Below are positions 5,011 to 11,821 of a DNA stretch of 11,821 nucleotides, piece by piece (position 1 is the stretch's first letter; the number at the start of each line of letters is the position of its first letter). Made by a program: the position numbers and the translations under genes. The notes beneath the pieces are model-generated. The model was not told where the DNA came from and searched no databases. It was given only the letters and a program-made list of their open reading frames with translations. Source of the DNA: JBKPDV01 sp046728075 (GTDB taxonomy: Bacteria > Acidobacteriota > Thermoanaerobaculia > UBA5066 > Gp7-AA6); NCBI GenBank assembly GCA_046728075.1, contig JBKPDV010000079.1, positions 1 to 11,821 of the forward strand, in the 5' to 3' direction.

Positions 5011-7131
5011 ATGAAGAGAAGCCCGCAACGTGCCGCCGTCCTCTGTGCGCTGGCAACGCTCTGCGCCGGCTTGCTCGCCGCCGCCCAGCCGGTTTCTCCG
5101 CCCGTTGTCGAATACTCCATCGACGCCACGCTGGACCCAAAGGCCAAGACCGTCTCTGGAAAAGAGCGACTCTTATGGCGGAATCCTTCCGGCGACGACG
5201 TCTCGGAGCTTCAGTTTCATCTCTATCTGAACGCCTTCAAGAACAACCGATCCACTTTCCTGCGGGAATACGGAGGGCGTTTGACGGACGCCATCGTCGG
5301 CTCGAAGGAAGAGCACTGGGGGTGGATCGACATCTTGTCCATTCGGACGGCCGACGGCGTGGACCTCAAGGCCGGCTCGCGGTTCCTGCATCCCGACGGG
5401 AACGATCCCTCCGACGAAACGGTGCTCGCGGTGCCGCTGCCTTCGCCCGTTCCGGCCCACGGAGAGATCTCGCTCGACATCACTTTTCGAGACAAGCTTC
5501 CGCGCGTTCTCGCGCGCACCGGCTTCGTGCGAGATTTCTTCCTGGTCGCCCAGTGGTTTCCCAAGCTCGGCGTCTACGAGCCGGCCGGCATGCGCCGGCG
5601 GCCGCAGGGCGGCTGGAACTGCCACGCCTTCCACGCGAACTCGGAGTTCTACGCCGACTTTGGCACCTACGACGTGGCCCTGACGGTCCCCTCCCGTTTC
5701 GTCGTTGGAGCGACCGGGAAGAACGTGGCCGAGATTCGAAAGGGAAATCAAACCACCTATCGCTACGTCCAGGAGAACGTGCACGACTTCGCGTGGACCG
5801 CCGATCCACGCTACGTCGTCGAGACGACGGATTTCAATCCCGCCCGCGACGTCCCACCGGGGTGGACGGCGCTCGCCGGCAAAGAGCTCGGGATGGCGCC
5901 GGAGCAGATCGCTCTGAAGCCCGTTTCAATCCGGCTGCTGCTCCAACCCGATCACCGCCGCGCTCGTGAACGCTACCTGCGGTCGGCCAAGGAAGCGCTC
6001 TCTTTCTACGGCCTCTGGTTCGGCGCCTATCCCTATCCGACTCTGACGATCGTCGATCCGCCCGAAGACGGGTTCGGAGCCGGCGGAATGGAATACCCCA
6101 CGTTCATCACGGGCGACGCCCCTTCTCTCACCCTGCGATGGCCCTTCCAGAGGGCTCGATTCGTGGAGGACGTCACGATCCACGAGTTCGGTCACCAGTA
6201 CTGGTACGGGGTGGTGGGCTCCAACGAGTTCGAAGAGCCCTGGCTGGACGAGGGGTTGAACACCGACTCGGAGTATCGGGCCCTGCGCCTGGCCTACGGT
6301 CCGCGCAACGCGATCGAGCTCCCGGGAGGCATCGGGATCGGATGGGAGGCGATCGCGCATCTGGCGTACCTCGCCCTTCCGAATCTGGATCCCGTTCGCC
6401 GGTTCGCCTGGAGCTACTCTTCCGGCGACTCCTACGGAGTCAACTCCTACTTCAAGGTCGGCCTTTTCCTGGCGCAGCTGCGCCACGACCTCGGCCCGGA
6501 GACCTTCGCCCGCGCGCAGCGCGCCTTTTTTCAGGAGTGGTCCTTTCGCCATCCGTCGACCGAAGACTTCTTCGACGTTTTCGAGAGGGTCTGCGGCTGC
6601 GACCTGGCCCGTTTCCGACAGGACATCGTCGGAGGCACCGCGCGTCTGGACTGGAGCACCGTTTCGGCCCGAGCACAGCGAGCGCCTCGAGACACCGGCC
6701 TTTTCGAGCGTCCGGAGGGGCGAGTTTTCTTGAAGGAGGGGCAGGCTGCGAAACCGGCGAAGGAAAAGCCCGGCCATCCGAAACAGAAGGCGATCTACGA
6801 GAGCGTCGTTCTCTTCGGAAACCTCGGCGAGTGGTCCCACGGCGCTCGCGCGCGGCTCGTGTTCGAGGACGGCAGGACGCTCGACTGGACGCTTTCCGGC
6901 GCAGCGCGCTGGGTGCGCCTGAGAATTCGCTACACCTCGCGGCTCGCCTGGGCCGCAACAGACCCGGACCGTGAGAACGCCTGGGAGTGGAAGCGCGCGA
7001 ACGATTCGGTCGTGGTCGGTCGCGGAAAAGGAGCCGCCGCGACGCTCGGGTCTCGCGCGGCGGCAAAGTACTTCGGATGGGCGGCGAATTTCGGCGCTCT
7101 GCTCCAGCAGATCCTGTGGGCGCTCGCGTGA
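5011..7131 (+). CDS. Secreted M1-family zinc metallopeptidase
   Basis: The 706-residue product starts with a signal peptide (about 1-26, MKRSPQRAAVLCALATLCAG then LLAAAQ), so it acts in the periplasm or outside the cell. A beta-rich N-terminal domain (about 30-250) precedes the gluzincin core. The zinc site is HEFGHQYWYG (H391, E392, H395) with the third ligand E414 in WLDEG, exactly HExxH-x18-E. The substrate-anchoring GxMEN motif appears as GAGGMEYP (356-363), with Tyr in place of Asn as in many bacterial M1 homologues. The catalytic tyrosine is probably Y480 (NSYFKVG). The family removes N-terminal residues from peptides; specificity cannot be read. The C-terminal part (about 560-706) is outside the recognised core and ends in a hydrophobic stretch. 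ATG 5011 fits the signal peptide; the ribosome site is weak. Its TGA overlaps the next gene's GTG. Confidence 0.88.
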   Translation: MKRSPQRAAVLCALATLCAGLLAAAQPVSPPVVEYSIDATLDPKAKTVSGKERLLWRNPSGDDVSELQFHLYLNAFKNNRSTFLREYGGRLTDAIVGSKEEHWGWIDILSIRTADGVDLKAGSRFLHPDGNDPSDETVLAVPLPSPVPAHGEISLDITFRDKLPRVLARTGFVRDFFLVAQWFPKLGVYEPAGMRRRPQGGWNCHAFHANSEFYADFGTYDVALTVPSRFVVGATGKNVAEIRKGNQTTYRYVQENVHDFAWTADPRYVVETTDFNPARDVPPGWTALAGKELGMAPEQIALKPVSIRLLLQPDHRRARERYLRSAKEALSFYGLWFGAYPYPTLTIVDPPEDGFGAGGMEYPTFITGDAPSLTLRWPFQRARFVEDVTIHEFGHQYWYGVVGSNEFEEPWLDEGLNTDSEYRALRLAYGPRNAIELPGGIGIGWEAIAHLAYLALPNLDPVRRFAWSYSSGDSYGVNSYFKVGLFLAQLRHDLGPETFARAQRAFFQEWSFRHPSTEDFFDVFERVCGCDLARFRQDIVGGTARLDWSTVSARAQRAPRDTGLFERPEGRVFLKEGQAAKPAKEKPGHPKQKAIYESVVLFGNLGEWSHGARARLVFEDGRTLDWTLSGAARWVRLRIRYTSRLAWAATDPDRENAWEWKRANDSVVVGRGKGAAATLGSRAAAKYFGWAANFGALLQQILWALA

Positions 7132-8111
7132 CCGAGAACCGAACGGGAAGCCTGTCGGCAGGTCTGCGCTGCCTCGGGAACGGTCGGCTGGTGATTCTCC
7201 TGGCGGCGACGACGATCGGCCTGGCGCTGCTTCCGGCTTTTGCCCTCCAGCCCTCGCTCCAACAGGTCTTTGCGAAGACCCTCGCGGGGGATCACATCCT
7301 GCGCAATCACCCCGACTTTGCTCCCGTGGACGTTCTGGAGTTCTTCCATGAGAGGCGCGCGGCGATCTCCGGAGCGCGCCAGACGGCGATCGCCGCCGGC
7401 CTTCTCGGAATCGTTCTCCAGATCTTCTTCGCGGGAGGCTTCGTCGAGACTCTCGCCGGAGGGCGCACGGTTCTTCTCGGCCCATTCTTTTCCGAGGCCT
7501 CCCGCCACTTCGGGCACAATCTCAAGTGCTTCGTGATCTTTCTCGCGGCGATCGCCGCCATGCTCCTCGGCTGGCTCGGGGCGACGGCGGCTCTCGGGGA
7601 GAAGCTCTTCGAAGACAGCCCGCCCGGTGATTCGTCCAGGCTTCTCTATCGCATCGGGACGGCGGCGGTTGCGCTGCTGCTCTTTGGCCTTCTCTCTCTG
7701 TTGCACGATTTCGCGCGGCTGGCTCGCCGGCACGAGCCCGGGATCGGAGCCTGGCGCGCCTGGGGCGTCGCCGGCCGCCTGGTGTTCGGGTCGGTCTTCT
7801 CCGCCCTTGGTCTCCTGATCTTCTGGTTTCTCGCGGGAGGCGCTCTGTGGGTGGGAGTCCTCGCCCTCGAATGGGGCACTCCGGCCATCTCGGTTGCGGC
7901 GATCCTGCTGCACACGGCTCTTCAGATCGCGGCGGTCGCGTTTCGATCAGCGATTCGGGTCGGCGCCTGGGGCTCCTACGCCGCGTTCTTCGACCGGAGA
8001 CACACAGTCGCGGGGCCGGAACCGGAAGTTTCAACTCCCGGGACGCCGGAGCCGTTGCTCACCGAACCGATACCACCGCTCGATTCGCTCGGGGAAGTGA
8101 CGCTGACCTAG
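7128..8111 (+). CDS. Uncharacterised six-helix membrane protein coupled to the M1 peptidase
   Basis: I do not recognise a named family. From GTG 7128 the protein has 327 residues. Hydrophobic segments lie near residues 20-41 (RLVILLAATTIGLALLPAFA), 82-103, 126-150, 172-197, 225-252 and 258-283, so about six membrane helices. Between helices 1 and 2 is a charged stretch (FAPVDVLEFFHERR). The tail after about residue 290 is rich in proline and glutamate and probably disordered. The frame is open upstream to 6987 but that would overlap the peptidase by 145 nt. GTG 7128 overlaps the peptidase TGA as GTGA, typical of translational coupling, and is preferred. This suggests co-production, perhaps with the peptidase working on or near this protein, but no function follows from sequence. 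It converges on the aminotransferase gene, with 6 nt between stops. Confidence 0.8.
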   Translation: MTENRTGSLSAGLRCLGNGRLVILLAATTIGLALLPAFALQPSLQQVFAKTLAGDHILRNHPDFAPVDVLEFFHERRAAISGARQTAIAAGLLGIVLQIFFAGGFVETLAGGRTVLLGPFFSEASRHFGHNLKCFVIFLAAIAAMLLGWLGATAALGEKLFEDSPPGDSSRLLYRIGTAAVALLLFGLLSLLHDFARLARRHEPGIGAWRAWGVAGRLVFGSVFSALGLLIFWFLAGGALWVGVLALEWGTPAISVAAILLHTALQIAAVAFRSAIRVGAWGSYAAFFDRRHTVAGPEPEVSTPGTPEPLLTEPIPPLDSLGEVTLT

Positions 8112-8117
8112 ACCTCG

Positions 8118-9305
8118 TCAGGCCTTGCCCGCCCACTCCGTGAACCTTCTCATCCCTTCCCGCACGCGCTCGATCGGCGTCGCGAAGGAGAAGCGGACGC
8201 AGGAGTCCGCGCCGAACGCATCGCCGGGGACCGCGGCGACATGCGCCTCGGCCAGAAGGCGCCGGCAGAACTCGGCGGAGCCGGAGACTTTCTTGGCCCC
8301 GTAGAGGGCACCGACGTCCGCGAAGGCATAGAAGGCGCCTTCGGGCCAGACGCACTGGACGCCCCGCGTTTTCTCCAGCGCTCCCACCATTTCCGTACGC
8401 CGTTCCGTGTAGTGATCCAGCATCTCGGCTACAGATGCCTCGGTCCGCTTCGGGTCCTCGAGGGCCGAGAGCACTGCCGCCTGTGAGATCGAGGAGGCAT
8501 TCGAGGTCGAGTGGCTCTGGTACGCGGTGATCGCGGAGACGACCTCCTTCGGCGCCACGGCCCAGCCCAGCCGCCAACCGGTCATCGCGTAGGTTTTCGA
8601 CGCCGCGCCCGTGACCATCACGCGGTCGGCGTGAGCCGGAAACGCGGCCGCCGAAACGTGCTTGCGGTCCCCGTAAAGAAACCGATCGTAGGTTTCGTCG
8701 AAGATCAGATAGGCGCCGTGCTCCGCGCACCAGTCGAGAATCGCGGCAATCTCATCGGCGTCGGCTACGGCCCCTGTGGGATTGTTGGGAGAGTTCAGGA
8801 TGACTCCGCGCGTGGCCGAGCTCGCGTTCTCCGAGAGAAGCGCCGCGGTCGGCTTCCAACCTCGGCCCGGGTCCGTCGGAAGAAAAAGCGCCGTCGCGCC
8901 GGAAAGACTCACCATCTCGGGAAACGAGACCCAGTACGGCGAAAACAGCGCGACTTCGTCCCCTTCCTCGAAGAGCGCCTGGCAGATGTTGAAGACCGCC
9001 TGTTTGGCGCCCGCCGTCACGACGACGTTTTCGCGCGTGCAGGAGGCGCCCTGCTCACGGCGATACTTTTCGGCAATCGCCTCGCGAAGGGCAGGCTCGC
9101 CGGCCACGTCCGTGTACTTCGTGCGGCCCGACTCGATCGCGGCGACGCCCGCCCGGGCGACGAACTCCGGTGTGGCGAAGTCCGGCTCGCCCAGCCCGAA
9201 GTCGACGACGTCGATTCCCGAGGCCGCGAGCGCCTTTGCCGCTTTTCCGGCAGCAATCGTCGAGGAGGGCGCCAGAGCCGAGACGCGCCGGGAGAGGCGG
9301 CTCAT
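8118..9305 (-). CDS. Class I pyridoxal-phosphate aminotransferase, aspartate aminotransferase-like
   Basis: The 395-residue length and motifs fit subgroup I-beta aspartate aminotransferases: GLGEPDF (37-43), TAGAKQAVFN (97-106), NSPNNPTGAV (171-180, with N175), IFDETYDRFLY (D203, Y206), the PLP lysine K237 in ASKTYAMTGWR, and carboxylate-binding R371 in CVRFSFAT. The enzyme would transfer the amino group between aspartate (or a related amino acid) and 2-oxoglutarate in the cytoplasm. Some members also accept prephenate or aromatic amino acids, which cannot be excluded. The ATG overlaps the TGA of the upstream exchanger-like gene by 4 nt, so translation is probably coupled. It ends 6 nt from the convergent membrane-protein gene, with no room for a separate terminator. 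Confidence 0.9.
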   Translation of the reverse strand: MSRLSRRVSALAPSSTIAAGKAAKALAASGIDVVDFGLGEPDFATPEFVARAGVAAIESGRTKYTDVAGEPALREAIAEKYRREQGASCTRENVVVTAGAKQAVFNICQALFEEGDEVALFSPYWVSFPEMVSLSGATALFLPTDPGRGWKPTAALLSENASSATRGVILNSPNNPTGAVADADEIAAILDWCAEHGAYLIFDETYDRFLYGDRKHVSAAAFPAHADRVMVTGAASKTYAMTGWRLGWAVAPKEVVSAITAYQSHSTSNASSISQAAVLSALEDPKRTEASVAEMLDHYTERRTEMVGALEKTRGVQCVWPEGAFYAFADVGALYGAKKVSGSAEFCRRLLAEAHVAAVPGDAFGADSCVRFSFATPIERVREGMRRFTEWAGKA

Positions 9306-10498
9306 CGGTGGCCCTTCCAGGCGCGGGCAAAGGCTCCAAAGGCGGCGAGCTTCTTCCGGCCCGTCGCCACCAGCGCCACTTCCACGACGATCCAGGCCCC
9401 ATAGACGTAGAGGATCGGGAGCCGGATCGACGGAACGGCGAACTGGACGAGCCAGAGGACGAAGAGCCCGGCCGCCTCGTACGCCGCGAAGTCCATCGAA
9501 GCGAGAAAGAGCCAGCCCAGGAAAGCCTGGACGATCGTCAGCAGGATCTCGCTGCGCTGGAACTCGTCAAAGGGAAGCGGCGCGGTCGATCCGTGGCTCC
9601 AGCAGTAGATGACCGCGAGCAACCCCGAGAGAATCCCCCACTGGTTGATGTTCGAGGAGACCATGTTGACCAGGGCCACGGGCGCTCGGGTCACGCGCTT
9701 GGCCCATGCGAACGCGGAGGTCTTTTCCGGAAACTCCGAGAGAAACGGCGCGACCCACTGGATGAAGACGAACTGTGACATCCCGAGCGAGGTCGCCAGC
9801 GCGAGCATGGAGGTCAGGAACGGCTCGGCGACAAAATAGATGACGGCGCCACCTCCCAGGAGCAGCAGACCCACCGCTCCCCATCGGCGCGCTCCCGAGA
9901 ACGAGAGCGCCCAGCGGGTCGCCGCCGGAAGCTTGGCGTGCTCGGCTTCCTCTTCTTCCTCGCGCGGCGGCATTCGGAAAAGAATCGCGAGATAGACGAC
10001 GTAGGTCGTGGCAAGGACCGCGGAATCGACCAGCGAGAGGTTCCCCTTCGCCCAGATCCAGACGAAATAGGCCATCGGCGGCAGCAGGCCAATGACCTCG
10101 ACTGCATGCTCGTCGCCCAGGCGCAGAGTCCCGAGCTTGCGCCCTTTGCGCCTGGCGAAGAAGGCCGCAACGGCATAGATCATCGGCCAGCCGAGGCCGG
10201 TCAGCAGTCGCAGGCTTCCCGTGAAGTTGGCGATCGCCAGGTGCACCATCGACGGGTTCTTCCCCGCTTTCCAGGCGATCACGGCCTCGACGGCGAACTC
10301 CGGCAGGGTCTGGACCAGCGCCAGGACAGCGAGAGCCAGCCCCTGCGAGACGAGAAACTCGGCGGCCTCGGCGCCCCAGGCGACGAGAAACGCCGATCCG
10401 ATCATCGCGGGAAACGTCCAGAGCGCCGTGACCGGAGAGCCGCCCTGCGCCGCCTCCAGGTTCGCGGCAAGAAGAACCCTGTCGCGGAGGCCTCTCAT
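9302..10498 (-). CDS. Divergent Na+/Ca2+ exchanger-like (CaCA superfamily) integral membrane protein
   Basis: This protein has 398 residues with about ten or eleven hydrophobic segments in two halves separated by an acidic loop (EEEEEAEHAK, about 180-189). Each half has a version of the CaCA alpha-repeat: VQTLPEFAVEAVIAWKAG with P66-E67 followed by NFTGS (91-95), and WVAPFLSEFPEKTSAFAWA with P257-E258 followed by VSSNINQ (280-286). The P-E glutamates are the ion-binding residues of the family. The usual GTSLPE is altered in both repeats (QTLPE, SEFPE), so ion choice is uncertain; a cation/proton or sodium/cation antiporter is the general expectation. ATG 10498 lies 8 nt after a TATAAC box that is part of a shared divergent promoter, so the mRNA may be leaderless. 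The aminotransferase gene follows with an ATGA overlap. Confidence 0.75.
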   Translation of the reverse strand: MRGLRDRVLLAANLEAAQGGSPVTALWTFPAMIGSAFLVAWGAEAAEFLVSQGLALAVLALVQTLPEFAVEAVIAWKAGKNPSMVHLAIANFTGSLRLLTGLGWPMIYAVAAFFARRKGRKLGTLRLGDEHAVEVIGLLPPMAYFVWIWAKGNLSLVDSAVLATTYVVYLAILFRMPPREEEEEAEHAKLPAATRWALSFSGARRWGAVGLLLLGGGAVIYFVAEPFLTSMLALATSLGMSQFVFIQWVAPFLSEFPEKTSAFAWAKRVTRAPVALVNMVSSNINQWGILSGLLAVIYCWSHGSTAPLPFDEFQRSEILLTIVQAFLGWLFLASMDFAAYEAAGLFVLWLVQFAVPSIRLPILYVYGAWIVVEVALVATGRKKLAAFGAFARAWKGHR

Positions 10499-10505
10499 CG
10501 GCGCC

Positions 10506-10514
10506 GGTTATACC
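10506..10514. promoter_or_regulatory. Near-palindromic GGTTATACC box, shared -10 for two divergent genes
   Basis: The whole gap between the two start codons is 25 nt (10499-10523). In it the plus strand reads TATACC (10509-10514), 9 nt before ATG 10524. The minus strand reads TATAAC (10512-10507), 8 nt before ATG 10498, preceded by TGG as in an extended -10. With so little space, transcription starts must fall at or next to the start codons, so both mRNAs are probably leaderless. No -35 was found outside the coding regions. Confidence 0.55.
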
Positions 10515-10523
10515 ATTTCGGAG

Positions 10524-11318
10524 ATGACGATCGAATCGCCCGCCAACCCGCTCGTCAAGGAGATCGCGCGATCTCTCGAGCAGCGGACACATTTCCTGCT
10601 CGAAGGAGAGAAGGCCATTCTCGATGCTGTCGCGGCGGGACTGAACCCGGATCACGTCCTTCACGACGAAAGCGTGCGGCCCGGCCGCCTCGCGGCGCTC
10701 TCCTCTTCCCGGCCGCGGCTCGTCTCGCGCGCCGTTCTCGAACGTCTCGCCGACTCCAAGACGCCTCAGCATCTGCTCGCGATCGTCCGAAGGCGCGACG
10801 TCTCCGTCTCCGAGATCCTCGCGCGCTCCGGTCCCGTCCTCTTTCTCTTCGGCGTCCAGGATCCGGGCAACCTCGGCGCTATTGTCCGCGTCGGAGAGGC
10901 GGCCGGATGCGCGGGCGTCGTCGCCGCGCCCGGGTCGGCCGACTTCTTCCACCCGCGCGCCGTCCGCGCGAGCGCGGGCAGCGTCCTTCGCATTCCCGTC
11001 TCGGGCCGCGTTTCCTTCGAGCCCTTCGCCGCGGACGCGAAAAAAGCGGGGCGCGTCGTCTGCGGCGCCGTCGCGTCCGCCGGCGAAAACCCTTTCGAGA
11101 CGCCCCTGCCCCCCGCGAGCGTTCTGGTCATCGGATCGGAAGGGAGCGGGCTGCCCGCGGGCGCCTACCTCTATCTCGACCGCAAGCTCACGATTCCCAT
11201 GAAGGAGCCCGTCGACTCGTTGAACGCCGCCGTCGCCGCGGCGCTGCTTCTCTACTCGCCGGCTTTGAGAGCCGCTAAGAGCGCGACCGAGTCCCCTCTC
11301 CCCCCGGGAGAGGGTTAG
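10524..11318 (+). CDS. TrmH/SpoU-family (SPOUT) RNA 2'-O-methyltransferase
   Basis: The 264-residue protein has an N-terminal substrate-binding domain (SPANPLVKEIARSLEQ, then FLLEGEKAILDA, about 5-95) and a C-terminal SPOUT knot domain. Motif 1 is VQDPGNLGAIVRVGEAAG (N116, R122), motif 2 is VIGSEGSGLP (203-211), and motif 3 is IPMKEPVDSLNAAVA (S232, N234). Family members use S-adenosylmethionine to methylate a ribose 2'-OH in tRNA or rRNA; the target cannot be told. The frame is open upstream to 10221, but that part is antisense to the exchanger gene and lacks family similarity. ATG 10524 starts the expected domain and lies 9 nt after a TATACC box. A GGAG touches the ATG directly, too close for normal ribosome binding. 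The last residues, SPLPPGEG, and the stop are encoded by a REP-like repeat, so the C-terminus is probably extended beyond the family's usual end. Confidence 0.87.
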   Translation: MTIESPANPLVKEIARSLEQRTHFLLEGEKAILDAVAAGLNPDHVLHDESVRPGRLAALSSSRPRLVSRAVLERLADSKTPQHLLAIVRRRDVSVSEILARSGPVLFLFGVQDPGNLGAIVRVGEAAGCAGVVAAPGSADFFHPRAVRASAGSVLRIPVSGRVSFEPFAADAKKAGRVVCGAVASAGENPFETPLPPASVLVIGSEGSGLPAGAYLYLDRKLTIPMKEPVDSLNAAVAAALLLYSPALRAAKSATESPLPPGEG

Positions 11319-11403
11319 GGTGAGGGGGAAACTTTCGCCGAATCTCTAGTCGTCGCGCCTAAAGTCTTCCCCTCACCCCGGCCCTCTCCCGGAGGGAGAG
11401 GGA
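11293..11403. repeat. Inverted pair of REP-like GC-rich palindromic units
   Basis: Copy 1 (11293-11328) contains the self-complementary CCCTCTCCC / GGGAGAGGG followed by TTAGGGTGAGGGG. Copy 2 (11369-11403) is the same unit reversed. The reverse complement of copy 1 matches copy 2 at 30 of 34 positions by my count, with a 40-nt spacer. Each copy can fold alone, and the two can pair with one another. This unit type is widespread in bacterial genomes and, when read through, encodes the peptide PLPPGEG, as at the end of the upstream methyltransferase. It probably terminates or stabilises the mRNA. Confidence 0.85.
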
Positions 11404-11476
11404 GACGCGGGCCCTTGCGGTTCGTTGTTCTCGGATCAGAAACACGACCTTTCTTTGTGGAGGCCGGCGGCCGGAA

Positions 11477-11492
11477 CGTTCCTCGCGGAACG
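11477..11492. other. Stem-loop CGTTCC-TCGC-GGAACG in the gap between methyltransferase and AMMECR1 genes
   Basis: This is a perfect 6-bp stem with a 4-nt loop; on the minus strand the loop is GCGA, a GNRA type. It lies 37 nt after the AMMECR1 stop on the minus strand. No U-tract follows on that strand; on the plus strand a T-rich CTTCTTTT comes 6 nt later. It may be a weak terminator. The rest of the gap (11404-11528) shows nothing else I can support. Confidence 0.3.
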
Positions 11493-11528
11493 ACGATCTT
11501 CTTTTGACGATTTCCGATTCCCTTCATC

Positions 11529-11821
11529 TCAAATTCCTCCGCCGTCAATCTTCGGCTCGCTCTCCGCGAACACTTCCGCCGAAAACCTCCAGATCTTCGT
11601 CTCGGGTTCCTTCCACGCCTCCCGCGGGAGGCCGGCCTTGCGTGCGACTTCGCCCAGGAATGCTTCGCGGTCGAAGCCCCATTCGGTCGCCACCTGAGGA
11701 AGTAACAGCCCGCTCCGGCCCCGCGCCTCGAGGATCAAGCCGTCTCGGCCGACCACGATCTCATCCGGGCTGGTGACGGGTTCCGGCGGCGAAAGGATCG
11801 AGATTTCGATTTCGCAACCGG
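11529..11821 (-). CDS. AMMECR1-domain protein (AmmeMemoRadiSam system protein A), C-terminal part
   Basis: The gene runs off the right edge; 97 codons plus a TGA stop (11529-11531) are visible. The sequence reads EIEISILSPPEPVTSPDEI, then VVGRDGLILEARGRSGLLLP, then QVATEWGFDREAFLGEVARK and AGLPREAWKEPETKIWRFSA. These are the hallmark blocks of the AMMECR1 C-terminal half (ISxLxPP, GLLLPQVA, KAGLPxxAW, and an F-x-A-E-V-F-like end, here FSAEVFAE). The family is often found beside a Memo protein and a radical-SAM protein (AmmeMemoRadiSam), which would be expected beyond the edge; its biochemical role is not settled. A GTG at 11756 could start a 75-residue product, but the conserved blocks continue upstream of it, so it is internal. 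The product is probably cytoplasmic. Confidence 0.88.
   Translation of the reverse strand, partial: GCEIEISILSPPEPVTSPDEIVVGRDGLILEARGRSGLLLPQVATEWGFDREAFLGEVARKAGLPREAWKEPETKIWRFSAEVFAESEPKIDGGGI

Noticed and set aside
5926..7485. Open frame of 519 codons on the minus strand opposite the M1 peptidase and membrane-protein genes
   Set aside because: It is rich in Arg, Gly, Ser and Pro with no recognisable motif, and lies opposite the convincing zinc-site coding sequence.
9567..10952. Minus-strand frame of 461 codons and similar plus-strand frames (9938-11278, 10221-10523)
   Set aside because: They overlap the exchanger-like and methyltransferase genes in other frames and show no family similarity.
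11315..11548. Minus-strand frame of 77 codons containing LPLPPGEGRGEG
   Set aside because: The peptide is the readout of the REP-like repeat. The frame overlaps the end of the AMMECR1 gene and has no other support.

Overview
The window is GC-rich bacterial DNA, about two-thirds G+C by eye, with tightly packed genes on both strands. Gene content (AMMECR1-type protein, NfeD protease, large secreted M1 peptidase, ceramide-type sphingolipid genes) and repeat-rich gene ends suggest a Gram-negative, possibly Acidobacteriota-like organism. This placement is inference; no rRNA or marker gene fixes it.

Layout. 1-389 (-) is the N-terminal part of a secreted NfeD/ClpP-class serine protease. Divergent from it, 462-1346 (+) encodes a PAP2_3/Aur1-like membrane enzyme. 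Three minus-strand genes follow: 4967-3987 (extended SDR), 3937-2699 (serine palmitoyltransferase-like) and 2544-1393 (YghO-like GNAT acyltransferase). Together they match the three enzyme types of the bacterial ceramide pathway described in Caulobacter (Spt, CerR, bCerS). The Aur1-like enzyme points at the cluster from the other side and is a candidate for head-group chemistry. 5011-7131 (+) is an exported M1 metallopeptidase, coupled by a GTGA overlap to a six-helix membrane protein (7128-8111). On the minus strand, 10498-9302 (divergent Na+/Ca2+-exchanger-like protein) overlaps 9305-8118 (aspartate aminotransferase family) by ATGA. 10524-11318 (+) is a TrmH/SpoU RNA methyltransferase, and 11821-11529 (-) is the C-terminal part of an AMMECR1 protein.

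Non-coding structure is the less ordinary part. Two intergenic elements are built of exact-period heptamer arrays in inverted orientation (1324-1408 and 2554-2700). The second carries an 18-bp perfect palindrome close to its centre. A third, unrelated REP-like pair sits at 11293-11403. These repeats supply the stop codons, and often the last residues, of four genes. Two divergent gene pairs share near-palindromic TATA boxes (447-454 and 10506-10514). Three start codons lie only 7-9 nt downstream of these boxes, which suggests leaderless transcripts.

No tRNA, rRNA, CRISPR array, insertion sequence or phage gene was recognised.
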